Assembly: GCA_020205615.1 (NCBI GenBank)
Contig: CM035170.1
Location: 7,310,311 to 7,374,310, forward strand
From: Panax quinquefolius
Taxonomy: Eukaryota; Streptophyta; Magnoliopsida; Apiales; Araliaceae
Direction of reading: 5' to 3'
DNA length: 64,000 nt
The position numbers were made by a program, and so were the translations under genes. The notes under the pieces were generated by a model. That model saw nothing but the letters and a program-made list of their open reading frames with translations, was not told the origin of the DNA and ran no database searches. This document shows, in pieces, positions 1 through 11,833 of the stretch (positions within the stretch are counted from its first letter, which is position 1; each line of letters starts with the position of its first letter).

Positions 1-491
1 TGAGCACTCTATTTATAGAGTTAAGGAGGTACGCCAAATTTGACAAGGTACTGAAAGCGCATGTCAGGTTTGAAAAATAAATGGTGGGTGTGCGGTAGGT
101 GGCTAAGGCATGCCACTTTTGACCCTTTTGTAATAACCCAAATAGGAATGAAAATGACAATAACATTTGCTACTTTATCTTTTTGTCACTAAAAGAAATC
201 CCATCACTTTCAACTTAATATTTATATCAACGTGGTGGCAGCATGAGTTACTAAAACATCTATCAAAATGGACAACATGCTAAACATCTAAATTTCAATA
301 TGGGTGGGGGCCACCCTTTGAAACCAACTTGCAGGCATTTTCTTCTTCACCCACCAAATGGCCTAACAATTATTTTCTCCTGCCAATTCTTGTTATCCAT
401 CTATGAGGGCCTATAAAAGTTAGGCAAACCACACTTGCTGACATTTTTCAAGCCATCAAGAAAGAATGCACATATTCGTCCATTTAATCAC

Positions 492-533
<42 letters not shown>

Positions 534-1470
534 ATTATTATTTAAACAATCATAATATATATTTTAAATGAATATTTTATCGAAGAAATAATTGTAATTC
601 CATAGAAAATATGCCAAACTTTTAACAATTATTTCATGCTAAAAATTTCTTCATTTATATCCACATAAAATAAATAAATCCATCATTAATCCACATAAAA
701 TAAATATTTCCTTATCATATAAATCAATAATTAATTATTCACAAATAATATTACAGAATCACAATTATGACAACCAGTCCATTCCCAAGAAAGAGGGGCT
801 TTCCAATAAGGATTTCTCTTTACTGGCGCGTAATTAGGTGACCAAACCTCTCCTTGACAGAACTTTCTAGACATTGCCAATAATGTTATCTAATAATATT
901 ATTCAAATAATATGAATTATTGATCCGATAATGGAAATCTTGTGCGGTGACAATTATTGAAACAACAATAATATAAAATATCAACACATCAATTATTGAA
1001 TCAATAAAATAAAATATTGAGCGATAAATCTTTCAGAACAATTATTGAGTAGTGTCTTCACGTAAGAATCAATAATTCCAAAATATCTTGTGTAATACCG
1101 TAATCTTCTTTGTGCGACCACGCGTACATCGTATTTTAACCACCGAGTAATTCAACAAAGGTTAATTTGTAACAACTACTGTAGTTATTTATAAAAACTC
1201 AAACTTTGTCATTTTCTTCATCCAACAGTTATTCTGTTATGTGGCCCATAAATGACTGCGCCGTCGTACGGATATTCCCGACAAGACGAATATTCCACGA
1301 CCAAACGAATATTCCCCGACAACAATGATTATTTAATAACCACTTGCTTATTTTGCAAAATTTGCACATTTCACCCATAACCAGAGCATTATATCAAATT
1401 ATCACCTTACTATTTCAAAATAATAAATAGAGAAAACTCAATTTTATTTATAATAAGTTGGGGTCTTACA
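1..1470 (-). repeat. 3' LTR of gypsy element A (partial)
   Basis: This is the U3-side half of the LTR, ending in ggggtcttaca on the plus strand. It matches 7906-9423, including the AT microsatellite (about 495-527 here, longer in the other copy). A CTATAAATAG TATA-like box reads on the minus strand at about 8-19. Confidence 0.9.
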
Positions 1471-1488
1471 ACCTCCCCTCCTTATGAA
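1471..1488 (-). other. polypurine tract of gypsy element A
   Basis: On the minus strand this reads TTCATAAGGAGGGGAGGT directly before the LTR start TGTAAGACCCC. That is the position and composition of the plus-strand DNA primer of gypsy elements. The same tract recurs at 48754 and 62667. Confidence 0.8.
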
Positions 1489-3384
1489 ATTTCGTCCTCG
1501 AAATTGACGTACGTACCTGGTATTTTGAAAAGGTGAGGGTACCTCGCTTTCATTTCCAATTCCAACTCCCAGGTCATTTCCTCAATAGCATGGTTCCTCC
1601 ACAAAACCTTAACTTGTGGTATAACTTTTGTGCGTAGAACATGCTCTTTCTTATCCAAGATCTTAACAGGTACCTCCTCGTACATTAAATCTTCAGCTAT
1701 CTCGCTGGTTCTAACGCAATAATGTGGTTCGGGTCTTTCACATATTTTCGAAGCATAGATATGTGGAAAACATTGTGAACACGAGACATACATGGAGGTA
1801 ATACGAGTCTATATGCCACATTTCCTATTCGATCAAGAATCTCAAATGGACCAACAAACCTTGGATTGAGCTTTCTTCTCTTCCCAAATCTTGTAACTCC
1901 CTTCCATGGAGCAATACGTAACAGTACATGATCTCCAATATTAAATTCCATGTCCTTTCGATGAAGATCAGCATAACTCTTTTGTCGATCATGTGCCGTT
2001 TGTATACGTTGTCGAATCGTTTGGATCTTCTCTCGTAGTCATTCGTATCAACTCGGTCCCAACAACGTTGCTTCTCCCACCTCATCCCAAAGATCTTTGG
2101 AGAGCGACACTTTCGTCCATACAATGCTTCAAATGGAGCCACACCTATACTTGCTTGATAAGCTGTTGTTGTAGGAGAATTCCACCAACGGTAGTACTTA
2201 TCCCAACTCTCTTTGAAATCTAAGACACGAGTCTTAATAGATCTTGAAGAGTTTGAATAGTCCTCTCGATTGTCCGTCTGGTTTGAGGATGGTATGCCGA
2301 ATCAATCGTAAATCCGCTCCCATAGCTTTACTGCAAGCTAACCCAAAATCGTGAAGTGAATCTTGGGTCACGATCCAAAACTATGGATCTTGGCATGCCA
2401 TGCAATCTCACAATCTCATTTACGTACATACTAGCAAGACGTTCAAGGAATAAGTCTCCGTATAGGCAAGAAATGAAGCGGACTTGGTTAATCTATCAAC
2501 AATAACCCAAATCGTATCTATGCCTTTGAGAAACCTTGGGAAGACACAGAACTTGAAATCAATGGTAATGTGTTCCCACTTCCATTTCGAATTTCAAGTG
2601 GTTGCAATGGACCCTTTGGCACTTGATGCTCACGCTTTACACGTTACAAGTTAAACACCTCGAGATAAACTCCGCGATCTCTCTTTTCATATTGTTCCAC
2701 CAAAATGTGTGTCGAATATCATGATACATTTTGGTACTCCCAGGATGGATTGTAAATGGTGTGTTGTGTGCCTCCATCATGATTCTATGCTTCAAGTCAG
2801 AATCGTTAGGAACGCAAAGTCTGGAGTTGACTCGAAGTATTCCTTCTTCATCGATTCTTGTTTCTGGAATAACACCTTATTGCACTTTCTTCTTCATATG
2901 CATCAGCCCCAGGTCCGTAGCTTGAGCAGCTTTAACTTTATCGATTAAAGACGGTTCTACTCGTATATTCGCCATCATCATGTGGGTCCCTGGAGTCTTT
3001 AACTCAATCTCCATCCTTTGTAAATCGTACAAAATGGGTCTTTGTGTTAACAACATCGCACTTCGTACCGTGCCGCATCGATTTTCTACTCAATCGTCGA
3101 CCATTACGTTTGTTTTTCCAGGATGGTATTGAATGGTATGATCGTAATCTTTCAAAGACTCGAGTCAGCGTCATTGCTGCATGTTGAGTTCCTTTTGGGT
3201 GAAGAAGTATTTGAGGCTTTTATGATCCAGTATAGATTTCCACTTTCTCCCATACGGTAGTGTCTCCAGTTTTTCAACGCTGCAACGCTTTGCCAACTCT
3301 AGATCATGAGTAGGATAATTTCTCTCATATTCTTTGAGTTGTCGTGAGGCATAGGCTATTACCCGGTCCTTAGTAGCGTTGACA

Positions 3385-3650
3385 AAGGTAACCGGTTAGG
3401 CTTCTATGGTTATTGATTGCACTAGACTAGAAAGGACAACAAACAAACTACTTCCACCCACATACAAGCCCCAAAAACAAGCGCAGTTATTTTCTTATTT
3501 AAGCAAGTGTCTTGCTCGATTACAAAACACGAAAACAAAAGGAAAAAGCTAGGCTATTGCGCCTTGCCTTTGTCTCATCTCTCTCTCTCGCTCGTTCAGC
3601 AAGAGTTTCCCCTCAACTATGTTTCAATCCTTTTTCAAAATTGATCTAAT
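3385..3650. other. unexplained insertion in the RNase H domain of element A
   Basis: RNase H coding (SDASGKGLGCVLMQ, ending near 3650) should run straight into the YASRQLKEYERNYPTHDLEL segment, which appears only at 3362-3288. The roughly 265 bp between show no retroelement coding. They include a CT-run (about 3576-3595) and GC-richer sequence unlike the flanks. No inverted repeats or TSD were seen. This could be a captured host fragment or an old insertion. Confidence 0.5.
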
Positions 3651-6580
3651 TAGAGAAGTTGCATGAGAACACATCCTAACCCTTTGCCTGAAGCATCGCT
3701 GTATATAACAAATCCATCCGAACCAGATGGTATTGCGAGCAGTCTTAAAATGAGTCTCCTCTTGAGCTCTTGGAAACTCTTCTCGCATTCCTCGCTCCAT
3801 ACAAATTTTGTATCCTTCGAGTCAACCGAGTTAGCAGAGTAGCGATTCGAGAAAATCCTTCCACGAATCTCCGATAATAACCAAATTAAGCCAGAAAATC
3901 TACGCACTTGGCCACCGACTTTTGGTTTCTCCCAACTTTTATTGCTTCAATCTTTGCTTAGATCAGCAGATACTCCATGTTTTGACACCACGTGCCCAAG
4001 GAATGCTACTTTCTCAAGCGAACTCGCATTTCTTGACTTAGCATATAGCTTGTTTTCACGAAGCCTTTTCAAGTATCATCTTCAAATGGTGCTCATGATC
4101 TTCACGGCTTTTGGAATAGATGAGGATGTCATCAATAAAGACAACAACGAATCCATCCAAATATTCCTTGAATACTCGGTTCATCATATCCATGAAAGCG
4201 TGAGAGCATTAGTCGATCCAAAGGACATGACTAAGAATTCATAATGCTCGTCTTAGGGAGTTACGAAGGCGATCTTTGGAATATCCTCGGTTTTAATATT
4301 CAAATTTGATGATATCTAGAGAACGAAGGTCGATCTTTGAAAAGAATTGTGCTCCTTACAACCGGTCAAACAGTCATCAATGCGAGGTAGCGGATACCTA
4401 TTCTCAATGGTGACATGGTTCAATTCTCTAAGTCAATATAAAAGTCGCATACTCCCATCTTTCTTCTTTCTGAATAAAACAGGAGCACCCCAGGAGATGT
4501 ACTTAAGGCAGATGAAACCGATGTCTAACAATTCACGTAGTTGGACTTTTAACTCCACGAGTTCAATAGAGCCATTCGATATGGGGTTTTAGAAATGGGT
4601 TTTGTACGGGTTCAAGGTCGATAAAGAATTGAACATCACGTTACGGGGTAGGCCGGGGAAGTTCTTTAGGAAATACATCGAAATTCTCTAACAATAGAAA
4701 TATTATTCAAATCGACTTGTCTTTGTTTAAATCCATAACATGGGCTAAGAAAGCTTGACATCCATTTTTCAATAAGCGAATAGCTTTATGGCTTGATATG
4801 ATAGTGGTGATTTTAGTGGTTTAGTTGTTTGAATTAGCATAACAGTTGGTTAGGAATATGAAAACTAACAACCTTACGAAAACAATCAATTTTGGCATGA
4901 TGAGTGGTTAACCAATCAATCCCTAAAATCACATCAAAAACAAGTATCTTTAAAGAGATAAGATCCACAGGTAATGTGATGGTGCCAACTTGGATTAAGC
5001 AAGATTTATAAACGATGGGATGTAACGAAAGTTTCTCTAATCTGAGTCTCCATTGATAAATCAAAGTCTAATTTCTCCGGAGTCAAGTTTAAACGTTGAG
5101 CACAAGCATGGGAGATAAAATAATGTGTAGAACCGGTATCTAGTAAGGTATAAACTTCGCAAGAATTCAAGATTAGCTTACCCGTAATCACCTCGTTCGG
5201 GTTCCTCACGTTTTGGCCAGTCACGACAAACGCTCTTCCAGGAACCGCTGATTTTGACTTATTCGGGACAGCCTTTGGAGTCACCATCCCCGTTGAACTT
5301 GGTTTTGCAACTAGACAATCTCTAGTTATATGACCTTCCTTTCCACAGTTATAACATACCTTGGATTGTTGTGGGCAGTTTGGGCTGATGTGTCCCTCTT
5401 TCCCGCATTTGTAACAAACGACCGGTGCTCGTTCTCCTCCCCTAGAAACAGTTGATGTGTGTGCTGACGTCTTCACGTTATCATGGTTGTACCTTCTCTT
5501 TTTGAAATCTCCTCCCGACTCGCTCCTTCTATTATCACGACCACGATTACCACCAGAGTGGTTACCACTTTTGTCCGAATGTTTTCCTCCCTGCTGGTTT
5601 TCATTGCTCAGGTATGGCCACGCCACCGGTGTATGACCACGGTTGTGTTCCCTTGGTTGAACATACTCATTATCTCGCTCTAATAATTGAGCCACATTTT
5701 ACAACATCTGAATATAAAGAAAATTTATGAGAGATAAGATATTGCCGAATCTTGGGTTTTAGACCTCTTAGAAACATCCTTGTCATTCGTTCCTCATTCT
5801 CTACCAAATGAGGTGCAAAGCACAGATAACTCAAATGAACTTAGCCTCATCTTTGGGACAACTTTGTCATGTTGTTTTGTTCGATTATGATAAACTCTAC
5901 CTCCTTCGTATAGCGAATACTTTCGGGAAAGTACTCAAATGTTTGAATAGTTTCAAAATGTTTCCCAAGACATGTTGAGTGCGGTAAGTTGGTACGCTTC
6001 ATGTACTCCTACCAAAGATGATCCGCTCACACCGAAACATAAAGGTGGCGAATGGAACCTTCATTCCTCCAGTGCATCCCAAGACATCGAATATCTTGGT
6101 AATTTGCTTGACCCGTGTTTCCACCTTGATGGATCTCGGCTTTCCAATAAATTCGGTGGTCCCAACTCCTTGAATCGCTTGCATTGTGTGATGATCATCA
6201 GCGTTATTATCACTTCTACCCGTATTTTGTACACGAGTCTCCTCGTCTGCGATTTTGCATGAACTAAAAAAGCTCCTAAACATTCCATCATTCATCGTTT
6301 GCTCGGTGAGTGTTCTTTACGGAAGAATATTGCCTTCTGTTATACGTTCTCCTAGTTTGTGACTAAAGGTTGTTCCACGATTTCATACACTCCATTGTTA
6401 ACATTCTCGTGATCATTCTTAAATATTGTCATAAAAAACAAGGTTAATTAAACAAATTAACATATCACATAATATCCTATATTATGATTGACCAACAAAT
6501 AAGCTTAGGTAGACATCTTAGCGAAAGATTTACTCATCTCTCCTCTCTAGTTTTATTCCCGGATCTCCGCCAGAGACCAT

Positions 6581-6598
6581 ATCCTAAGCTCGATACCA
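6581..6598 (-). other. primer-binding site of gypsy element A
   Basis: On the minus strand it starts TGGTATCGAGCTTAGGAT, four bases inside the 5' LTR. Plant elements primed by initiator tRNA-Met carry TGGTATCAGAGC; here CAGAG reads CGAG. Element B has exactly the same variant (49093-49110). Either the family really differs, or both copies carry the same error at a CAG site. Confidence 0.7.
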
Positions 6599-7159
6599 AC
6601 CGTGGCGCCCCAAAAATAGGTATACATCACCCATTCGAAGTCACAAATACATGGTATGAAATAAATACAACTTCATGTACAATTGTCGTGCAAAATCGAC
6701 GATAACACATATCTTGTGAGTTTGAATACAAATATAGTCTAATAGAGGGTATACAAACTCAAAAGGAGTCCTTATTACAATTATTGATACACTATTTTAC
6801 AAAATAGTGAGGACTACTAATACATCTATCCCGAACCATCACTCCATACCCCAAAATTAGTTCTCGCATGTTACTCACCTCCACGAGAAGAAAAAATGAA
6901 ACAAAAAGGAAAAGGGTGAGCTCAATCTAGCCCGAAGAAAGAATATTATGACTAAGATAATATACAACAATTTATCATTAGTCTTCAACAGAGAAAAAAT
7001 CGATAAAATATAATGAGACAATGAGTTTTAGATCAACAACTGTAGCGGAAACAGCAATCCATTAGAAGAGTCAAGTAGAGAAAGAATTCTACTATCTTCT
7101 AAGATTTAAAAGTCCATCATCAATAATTTATCCATGTAACATCAATAAATATACATCTT

Positions 7160-7315
7160 GAATCAAATATTCATCTTTGCACTACTGTGCCAAAGATATT
7201 CATTTTATATCACCAATTAGTCATGTTCATCTCAACACCTGTTCATCTTTGCACTACGGGCCAAACATATTCATCCGTTAATCATTCATCTTTGCACTAC
7301 GGGCCAAAGATATTT
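7160..7315. repeat. tandem hairpin units in LTR of element A
   Basis: Three units about 45-70 bp apart share ATCTTTGCACTAC, a variable 2-4 base centre, and GCCAAAGAT. The two arms are inverted repeats, so each unit can fold. The centre reads tgt, gg or gg here and differs again in other LTR copies. Confidence 0.75.
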
Positions 7316-7913
7316 AGTAATATAATCATTTAGGACGGAGGATGTTGAAAAATATTTTAAAGAACGAATTCAGTGAGACAGAAGGACAAATATTAGGGAT
7401 TTATATTTCAATTTATCCAAGTTCAATAATACCCCATAACAAACTATAGTGGAGTAAAATTTAAGAATGAAGATCAAAACATGGATTTAATTTCAAGAAT
7501 AAGAGTCACAACAGATAACTTGGAAGAAGAAAAATAATTTTTTTTTCCTTTTGTGAACAAAGATGCAAGTGAATGATAATTGTGAATAATGACTGTGAAA
7601 AGCGATGCTTTAATGAATAGTACCCAGTCATGAAAAGTTTTAAATTTGATAAAAAGTTCAGACCAATATTCCTATGAAATGATATTAGATAAAGCAAAAT
7701 TTTTAATCATTTCAGAAATTATAGAAGCAATAAAATAATATCCTTTACCTTAGTAGAAGTTGGATTTGACTGGAATATCGGATATTATTCTGAAAAAATC
7801 TTGCAGAAAAACTACGCTCAAAGTATTCTTATACTCAAGAAAAATACTCACAATACTTTAGAATAAGAATTTCTGAATTTGAAGGTGTGATTTTCATCGC
7901 TCAATTGAGCACT

Positions 7914-7924
7914 CTATTTATAGA
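7914..7924 (-). promoter_or_regulatory. LTR TATA box (element A)
   Basis: CTCTATTTATAGAG is a palindrome giving CTATAAATAG on the minus strand. It is conserved in all copies (about 8-19, 13457-13466, 47514-47523, 50561-50570, 61293-61302). It lies about 1.5 kb inside the LTR from the U3 end, where a pol II core promoter is expected. Confidence 0.65.
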
Positions 7925-8397
7925 GTTAAAGAGGTACGCCAAATTTGACAAGGTACTGAAAGCGCATGCCAGGTTTGAAAAATAAATGGTGGGTGTGCGG
8001 TAGGTGGCTAAGGCATGCCACTTTTGACCCTTTTGTAATAACCCAAATAGGAATGAAAATGACAATAACATTTACTACTTTATCTTTTTGTCACTAAAAG
8101 AAATTCCATCACTTTCAACTTAATATTTATATCAACGTGGTGGCAACATGAGTTACTAAAACATCTATCAAAATGGACAACATGCTAAACATCTAAATTT
8201 CAATATGGGTGGGGGCCACCCCTTGAAACCAACTTGCAGGCATTTTCTTCTTCACCCACCAAATGGCCTAACAATTATTTCCTCCTGCCAATTCTTATTA
8301 TCCATCTATGAGGGCCTACAAAAGTTAAATGAAACCACACTTCTTTTACATTTTCAAGCCATCAAGAAAGAATACACATATTCGTCCATTTAATCAC

Positions 8398-8462
<65 letters not shown>

Positions 8463-9423
8463 TTATTTAAACAATCATAATATATATTTTAAATGAATAT
8501 TTTATCGAAGAAATAATTGTAATTCCACATAAAATATGCCAAACTTTTAATAATTATTTCATGCTAAAAATTTCTTCATTTATATCCACATAAAATAAAT
8601 AAATCCATCATTAATCCACATAAAATAAATATTTCATTATCATATAAATCAATAATTAATTATTCACAAATAATATTACGTAATCACAATTATGATAACC
8701 GCATCGCTCCTGAGAAAAGAGGGGTCTTTCTAATAAGAATTTTTCTTTTCTTGGCGCCAAGAATTAGGTGACCAAACCTCTCTTTGATGAGAACTTTCTG
8801 TACATTGCCAATAATGTTATCTAATAATATTATTCAAATAATATGAATTATTGATCCGATAATGGGAAATCTTGTGTCTTGATGACAATTATTGAAACAA
8901 CAATAATATAAAATATCAACGCATCAATTATTGAATCAATAAAATAAAATATTGAGCAATAATTCACCGTAATAATTATTGAGTAGTGTCTTCTTACGTA
9001 AGAATTAATAATTTCAAAAATATTGTGCAATCTCGTGTACTCTTTGTGCAACCACGCGCGTATTCTATATATTTTAACCACCGGAGTAATTCAACAAAGT
9101 GTTAATTGTGAATAACTACTGTAGTTATTTATAAAAACTCAAACTTTGTCGTTTTCTTCATCCGAAGCGGTTATTACATTATGTGGCCCACAAATAAGCT
9201 ATGACTGTACGTCGATCGGATATTCCCGAACCGAAGAATATTCTACTGACCAAAACGAATATTCCATCCAATAAACAATGATTATTTAATAACCACTTGC
9301 TTATTTTGTAAAATTTGCACATTTCGCCCATAACCAGAGCATTATATCAAATTATCACCTTACTATTTCAAAATAATAAATAGAGAAAACTAAATTTTAT
9401 TTATAATAAGTTGGGGTCTTACA

Positions 9424-10529
9424 ACAAGAGAGAGATGATTATGAGAAATATACAAAGAATAAAGACTCCATTTCATTTGAAATGGAGAGGATCCTGGACC
9501 AAATAAGTAAGGGTTTTAGTTGGTTACCGAAAAAACAAATTGAATATGCAATTGGAATTAACATATACAATATTATGATCACTCATTAAATTTTAAAAAA
9601 TTAAAATATCTAGTTTCATAAAATAAACAAAGAAATAAAAAATTAAATAAAAGTTTTAGTTGGTTACCTGAATACAAATGTATCATTCAATTGGAATAAC
9701 ACATATACAATATTATGCTCTAATTATACAAATCTGTAACTATAATAAAAAATAATTTCATGAACAAATGAATTTTACAAAATTTTCAAACCTTCAGAGG
9801 TCGTGGCCCCCTCCAGTCATATGCAAGCTTTGTCCCCGAGTGAGGTCATTTTATAATTCTTATCAATTTACTACAATTATAAATTTAATTCATAATAAAA
9901 CTCTAAATTTAAATAACTTAATAGTCATCTTTTTAATGAAAAACTCATGGTGGATTATTAGTATTTATTGCGAGTACGACTGTAATTTATTATGATAGCA
10001 TCCAACAGCCAACTATCTACAAGACTTTAAAATTCAACTCGTTAATATATTAATATCGGTACAGAAAGTACGAATAAATGTAGTTAATAATTACTCTCTC
10101 CATTTACATTTTAAATTATTTTATTTAGAAAATTAATATTTTATATGATTTTTGATATTTTCACGAAATGAAATACGGTTTTACATCATTATATCATATA
10201 TAACTATGACTTTCATATAAAAATATAAAAAAGTCTTGTAAAAATATTAATTTCCTTTTATTTATTTTAAATTATTTGTCGTTTTATCACTCATGAGAAA
10301 TATTACAGATAAGAGAAAGAATATGAGATAAGTATTAGAATTATTATAGATAATTGATATTATATTTAATATTATATAATTATTTTTTTAATTATTGTGC
10401 ATAATTTTAATAAAGAATTTAATACCAGAGCTACCAACTCCCAACCCATTAGTGTAGGACCTTTAGTTCCCAGTGGCATTTAATTGGCCACGATTGATGA
10501 TCATAATAATACTTGTACAAGTCTCCGAC
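9424..10529. other. AT-rich intergenic spacer, no gene seen
   Basis: Open frames here are short and show no recognisable family. A degenerate Stowaway-like end (ctctctccatttacattttaaatt) lies near 10095. A motif around ttttagttggttacc recurs at about 9511 and 9654, suggesting a short diverged direct duplication. Confidence 0.5.
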
Positions 10530-10675
10530 GGATCCGGTTAGTATGAATTTTAATTTTTGGTAAATTTGTCAATTGACCAATAGAATATTGACACACATAG
10601 TCTCGTCTGCGTGTCAGCAATCTATTGACCAATTGACCAACTTACCCAAAAATAAACTTCAAACTAACTACTTCC
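10530..10675. mobile_element. Mutator-type foldback MITE
   Basis: This 146-bp element is almost entirely inverted repeat. The left arm starts GGATCCGGTTAG and the right arm, reversed, starts GGAAGTAGTTAG; the two arms pair over about 70 bp. It is flanked by a perfect 9-bp TSD, GTCTCCGAC, at 10521-10529 and 10676-10684. A 9-bp duplication is typical of Mutator-like elements. It has no coding capacity. Confidence 0.85.
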
Positions 10676-11031
10676 GTCTCCGACTGACCTCCAACTTTAT
10701 GTATTTTATTGTCTACACTCAGACCTAACTATACTCAACTTATATTTTCAGATAAAAAATTAATATTTTCACATGAATAATAAATAAATCTCACTTTTAA
10801 TACAAGAGAGATTCATATAAAAATATTATTTTAATATATAGAAATATTAATTTCCTAACAATTAACAAAACTATTTAATCCACATTTGTCCTAAAGCCCA
10901 AGTGTTGAGATTGTACCATAAGAGTTGGTTCATTGGCACATGATATTCGTCTAGGTCATGAGCCCGAGCCTCTTTTGATGCCTCTTGAGCGATGAACATT
11001 TACTCCCGTTTCAGTCTTACCTATCCTATTG

Positions 11032-11778
11032 TAGGCATGCACAATAGGTTGACCTGCTGTGAATCTGCTGCTAGGCTTTGAGCCTTGACCAGGTTAGATC
11101 AGGCCAAGCCAGCCAGACAGAGTCCAAGGCCTTGGACTGGTCTAATTTTTTTTTAATGTTAAATATTAAATATTAAAAATATAAATTAATGAAAATCTTG
11201 AGTATTTACAAGAAATTAATTTATTATTAATATTTAATATTAAAAATTAGTTTATTGATGTATTAATTAATGTTAATATTTAACATTAAAAATAGTAAGG
11301 AATATTAATAAAAATTTATTGTTAAATATTAGTAATTTAGTGTTTACAAAAAACTAACTTATTATTAATATTTAATCAACTAAGTAACTTATTATTAATA
11401 TTAAATATACTAACTAGTTCTATTTATTGAAGATATATATTAATTAAATGTATCTACAAAAAATCAAGAATGAATGATTAAAACTTTAAACTTTATTGAT
11501 GTATTAATTAAAACTAATGTATTATAATTTATAAATTACAATAATGAATAAGTAAAAATGTATACTTTATTAATGAATAAATATAACTTTAAAGTTCAAA
11601 AATTACAAATAATTAGATAAAAAACATGTAAGGCCAGGCTTTTTTGTAGGCCAGACCAGATCAGACTAGACCATATATTTATTTAAAAATAGCGACCTTT
11701 TCAAGTCTTCCGGACCAAGTCTTGACCAGGTCAGACTTTGACCAGACCGGCAGGCCTCGAAACTTTTGTGCATCTCTA
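11032..11778. mobile_element. hAT-type non-autonomous element
   Basis: The ends are TAGGCATGCACAA on the left and TAGAGATGCACAA (reversed) on the right. Flanking 8-mers TCCTATTG (11024-11031) and CCCTGTTG (11779-11786) agree at 6 of 8 positions, consistent with an old hAT TSD. Subterminal GGCCAGACC/GACCAGG motifs repeat near both ends (11085-11145 and 11630-11755), as in hAT transposase-binding regions. The interior is AT-rich and non-coding. Confidence 0.7.
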
Positions 11779-11833
11779 CCCTGTTGTGAAGTTGTATTTT
11801 TTAATAATATCATTGCATTTTCTATATAATTGT

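Larger units (their letters stand above)
1471..6602 (-). pseudogene. gag-pol region of gypsy element A, interrupted
   Basis: On the minus strand the usual order is seen. Capsid-like gag lies at about 6300-5990. Two CCHC zinc knuckles lie at about 5416-5375 ([14 protein letters not shown]) and 5356-5315 ([14 protein letters not shown]). The protease motif [10 protein letters not shown] is near 5150-5110 and LGIDWL near 4925. Reverse transcriptase covers about 4720-3800, with the catalytic FIDD motif at 4139-4128. RNase H lies at about 3760-3650 and 3362-3200, split by foreign-looking sequence. Integrase lies at about 2900-1850, with APFEALYGRKCRSP. A GPF-type module and a chromodomain-like tail (WRNHAIEEMTWELE) end near 1482. 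The frame is broken in many places; the longest open stretch is 5695-5006 (229 codons). Some breaks may be sequencing error (see findings). It would encode the proteins for particle assembly, reverse transcription and integration. Confidence 0.88.
1..9423 (-). mobile_element. Ty3/gypsy LTR retrotransposon A (left LTR cut by window edge)
   Basis: The element reads on the minus strand. Its 5' LTR is at 6603-9423 and its 3' LTR runs from before base 1 to 1470. The stretch 1-1470 repeats about 7906-9423 almost base for base. The internal region 1471-6602 holds gag-pol remnants. A primer-binding site lies next to the right LTR and a polypurine tract next to the left LTR. LTR ends are TGTAAGACCCC (element 5') and GGCGCCA (element 3', one base off the family's GGCGTCA). 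The bases after the right LTR are acaag; the partner TSD lies outside the window. Related copies are at 11834-14275 (solo LTR), 46063-51778 and from 60007. The gag zinc-knuckle/protease/RT/RNase H/integrase order and the C-terminal chromodomain-like tail suggest a plant gypsy lineage, possibly a chromovirus. I infer that it cannot move by itself as read. Confidence 0.93.
6603..9423 (-). repeat. 5' LTR of gypsy element A (about 2.8 kb)
   Basis: This is an unusually long LTR. On the minus strand U3 runs from 9423 to about 7890, with a TATA-like CTATAAATAG at 7914-7924. R-U5 then runs to 6603. The transcribed part contains three hairpin units of the form ATCTTTGCACTAC..GCCAAAGAT (7160-7315). An AT microsatellite lies at 8400-8456. 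Full-length comparison copies lie at 46063, 49115 and 60007. Confidence 0.9.

Noticed and set aside
10900..11030. Possible gene fragment with less AT-rich sequence
   Set aside because: No open frame or recognised motif; probably TE-flanking sequence.
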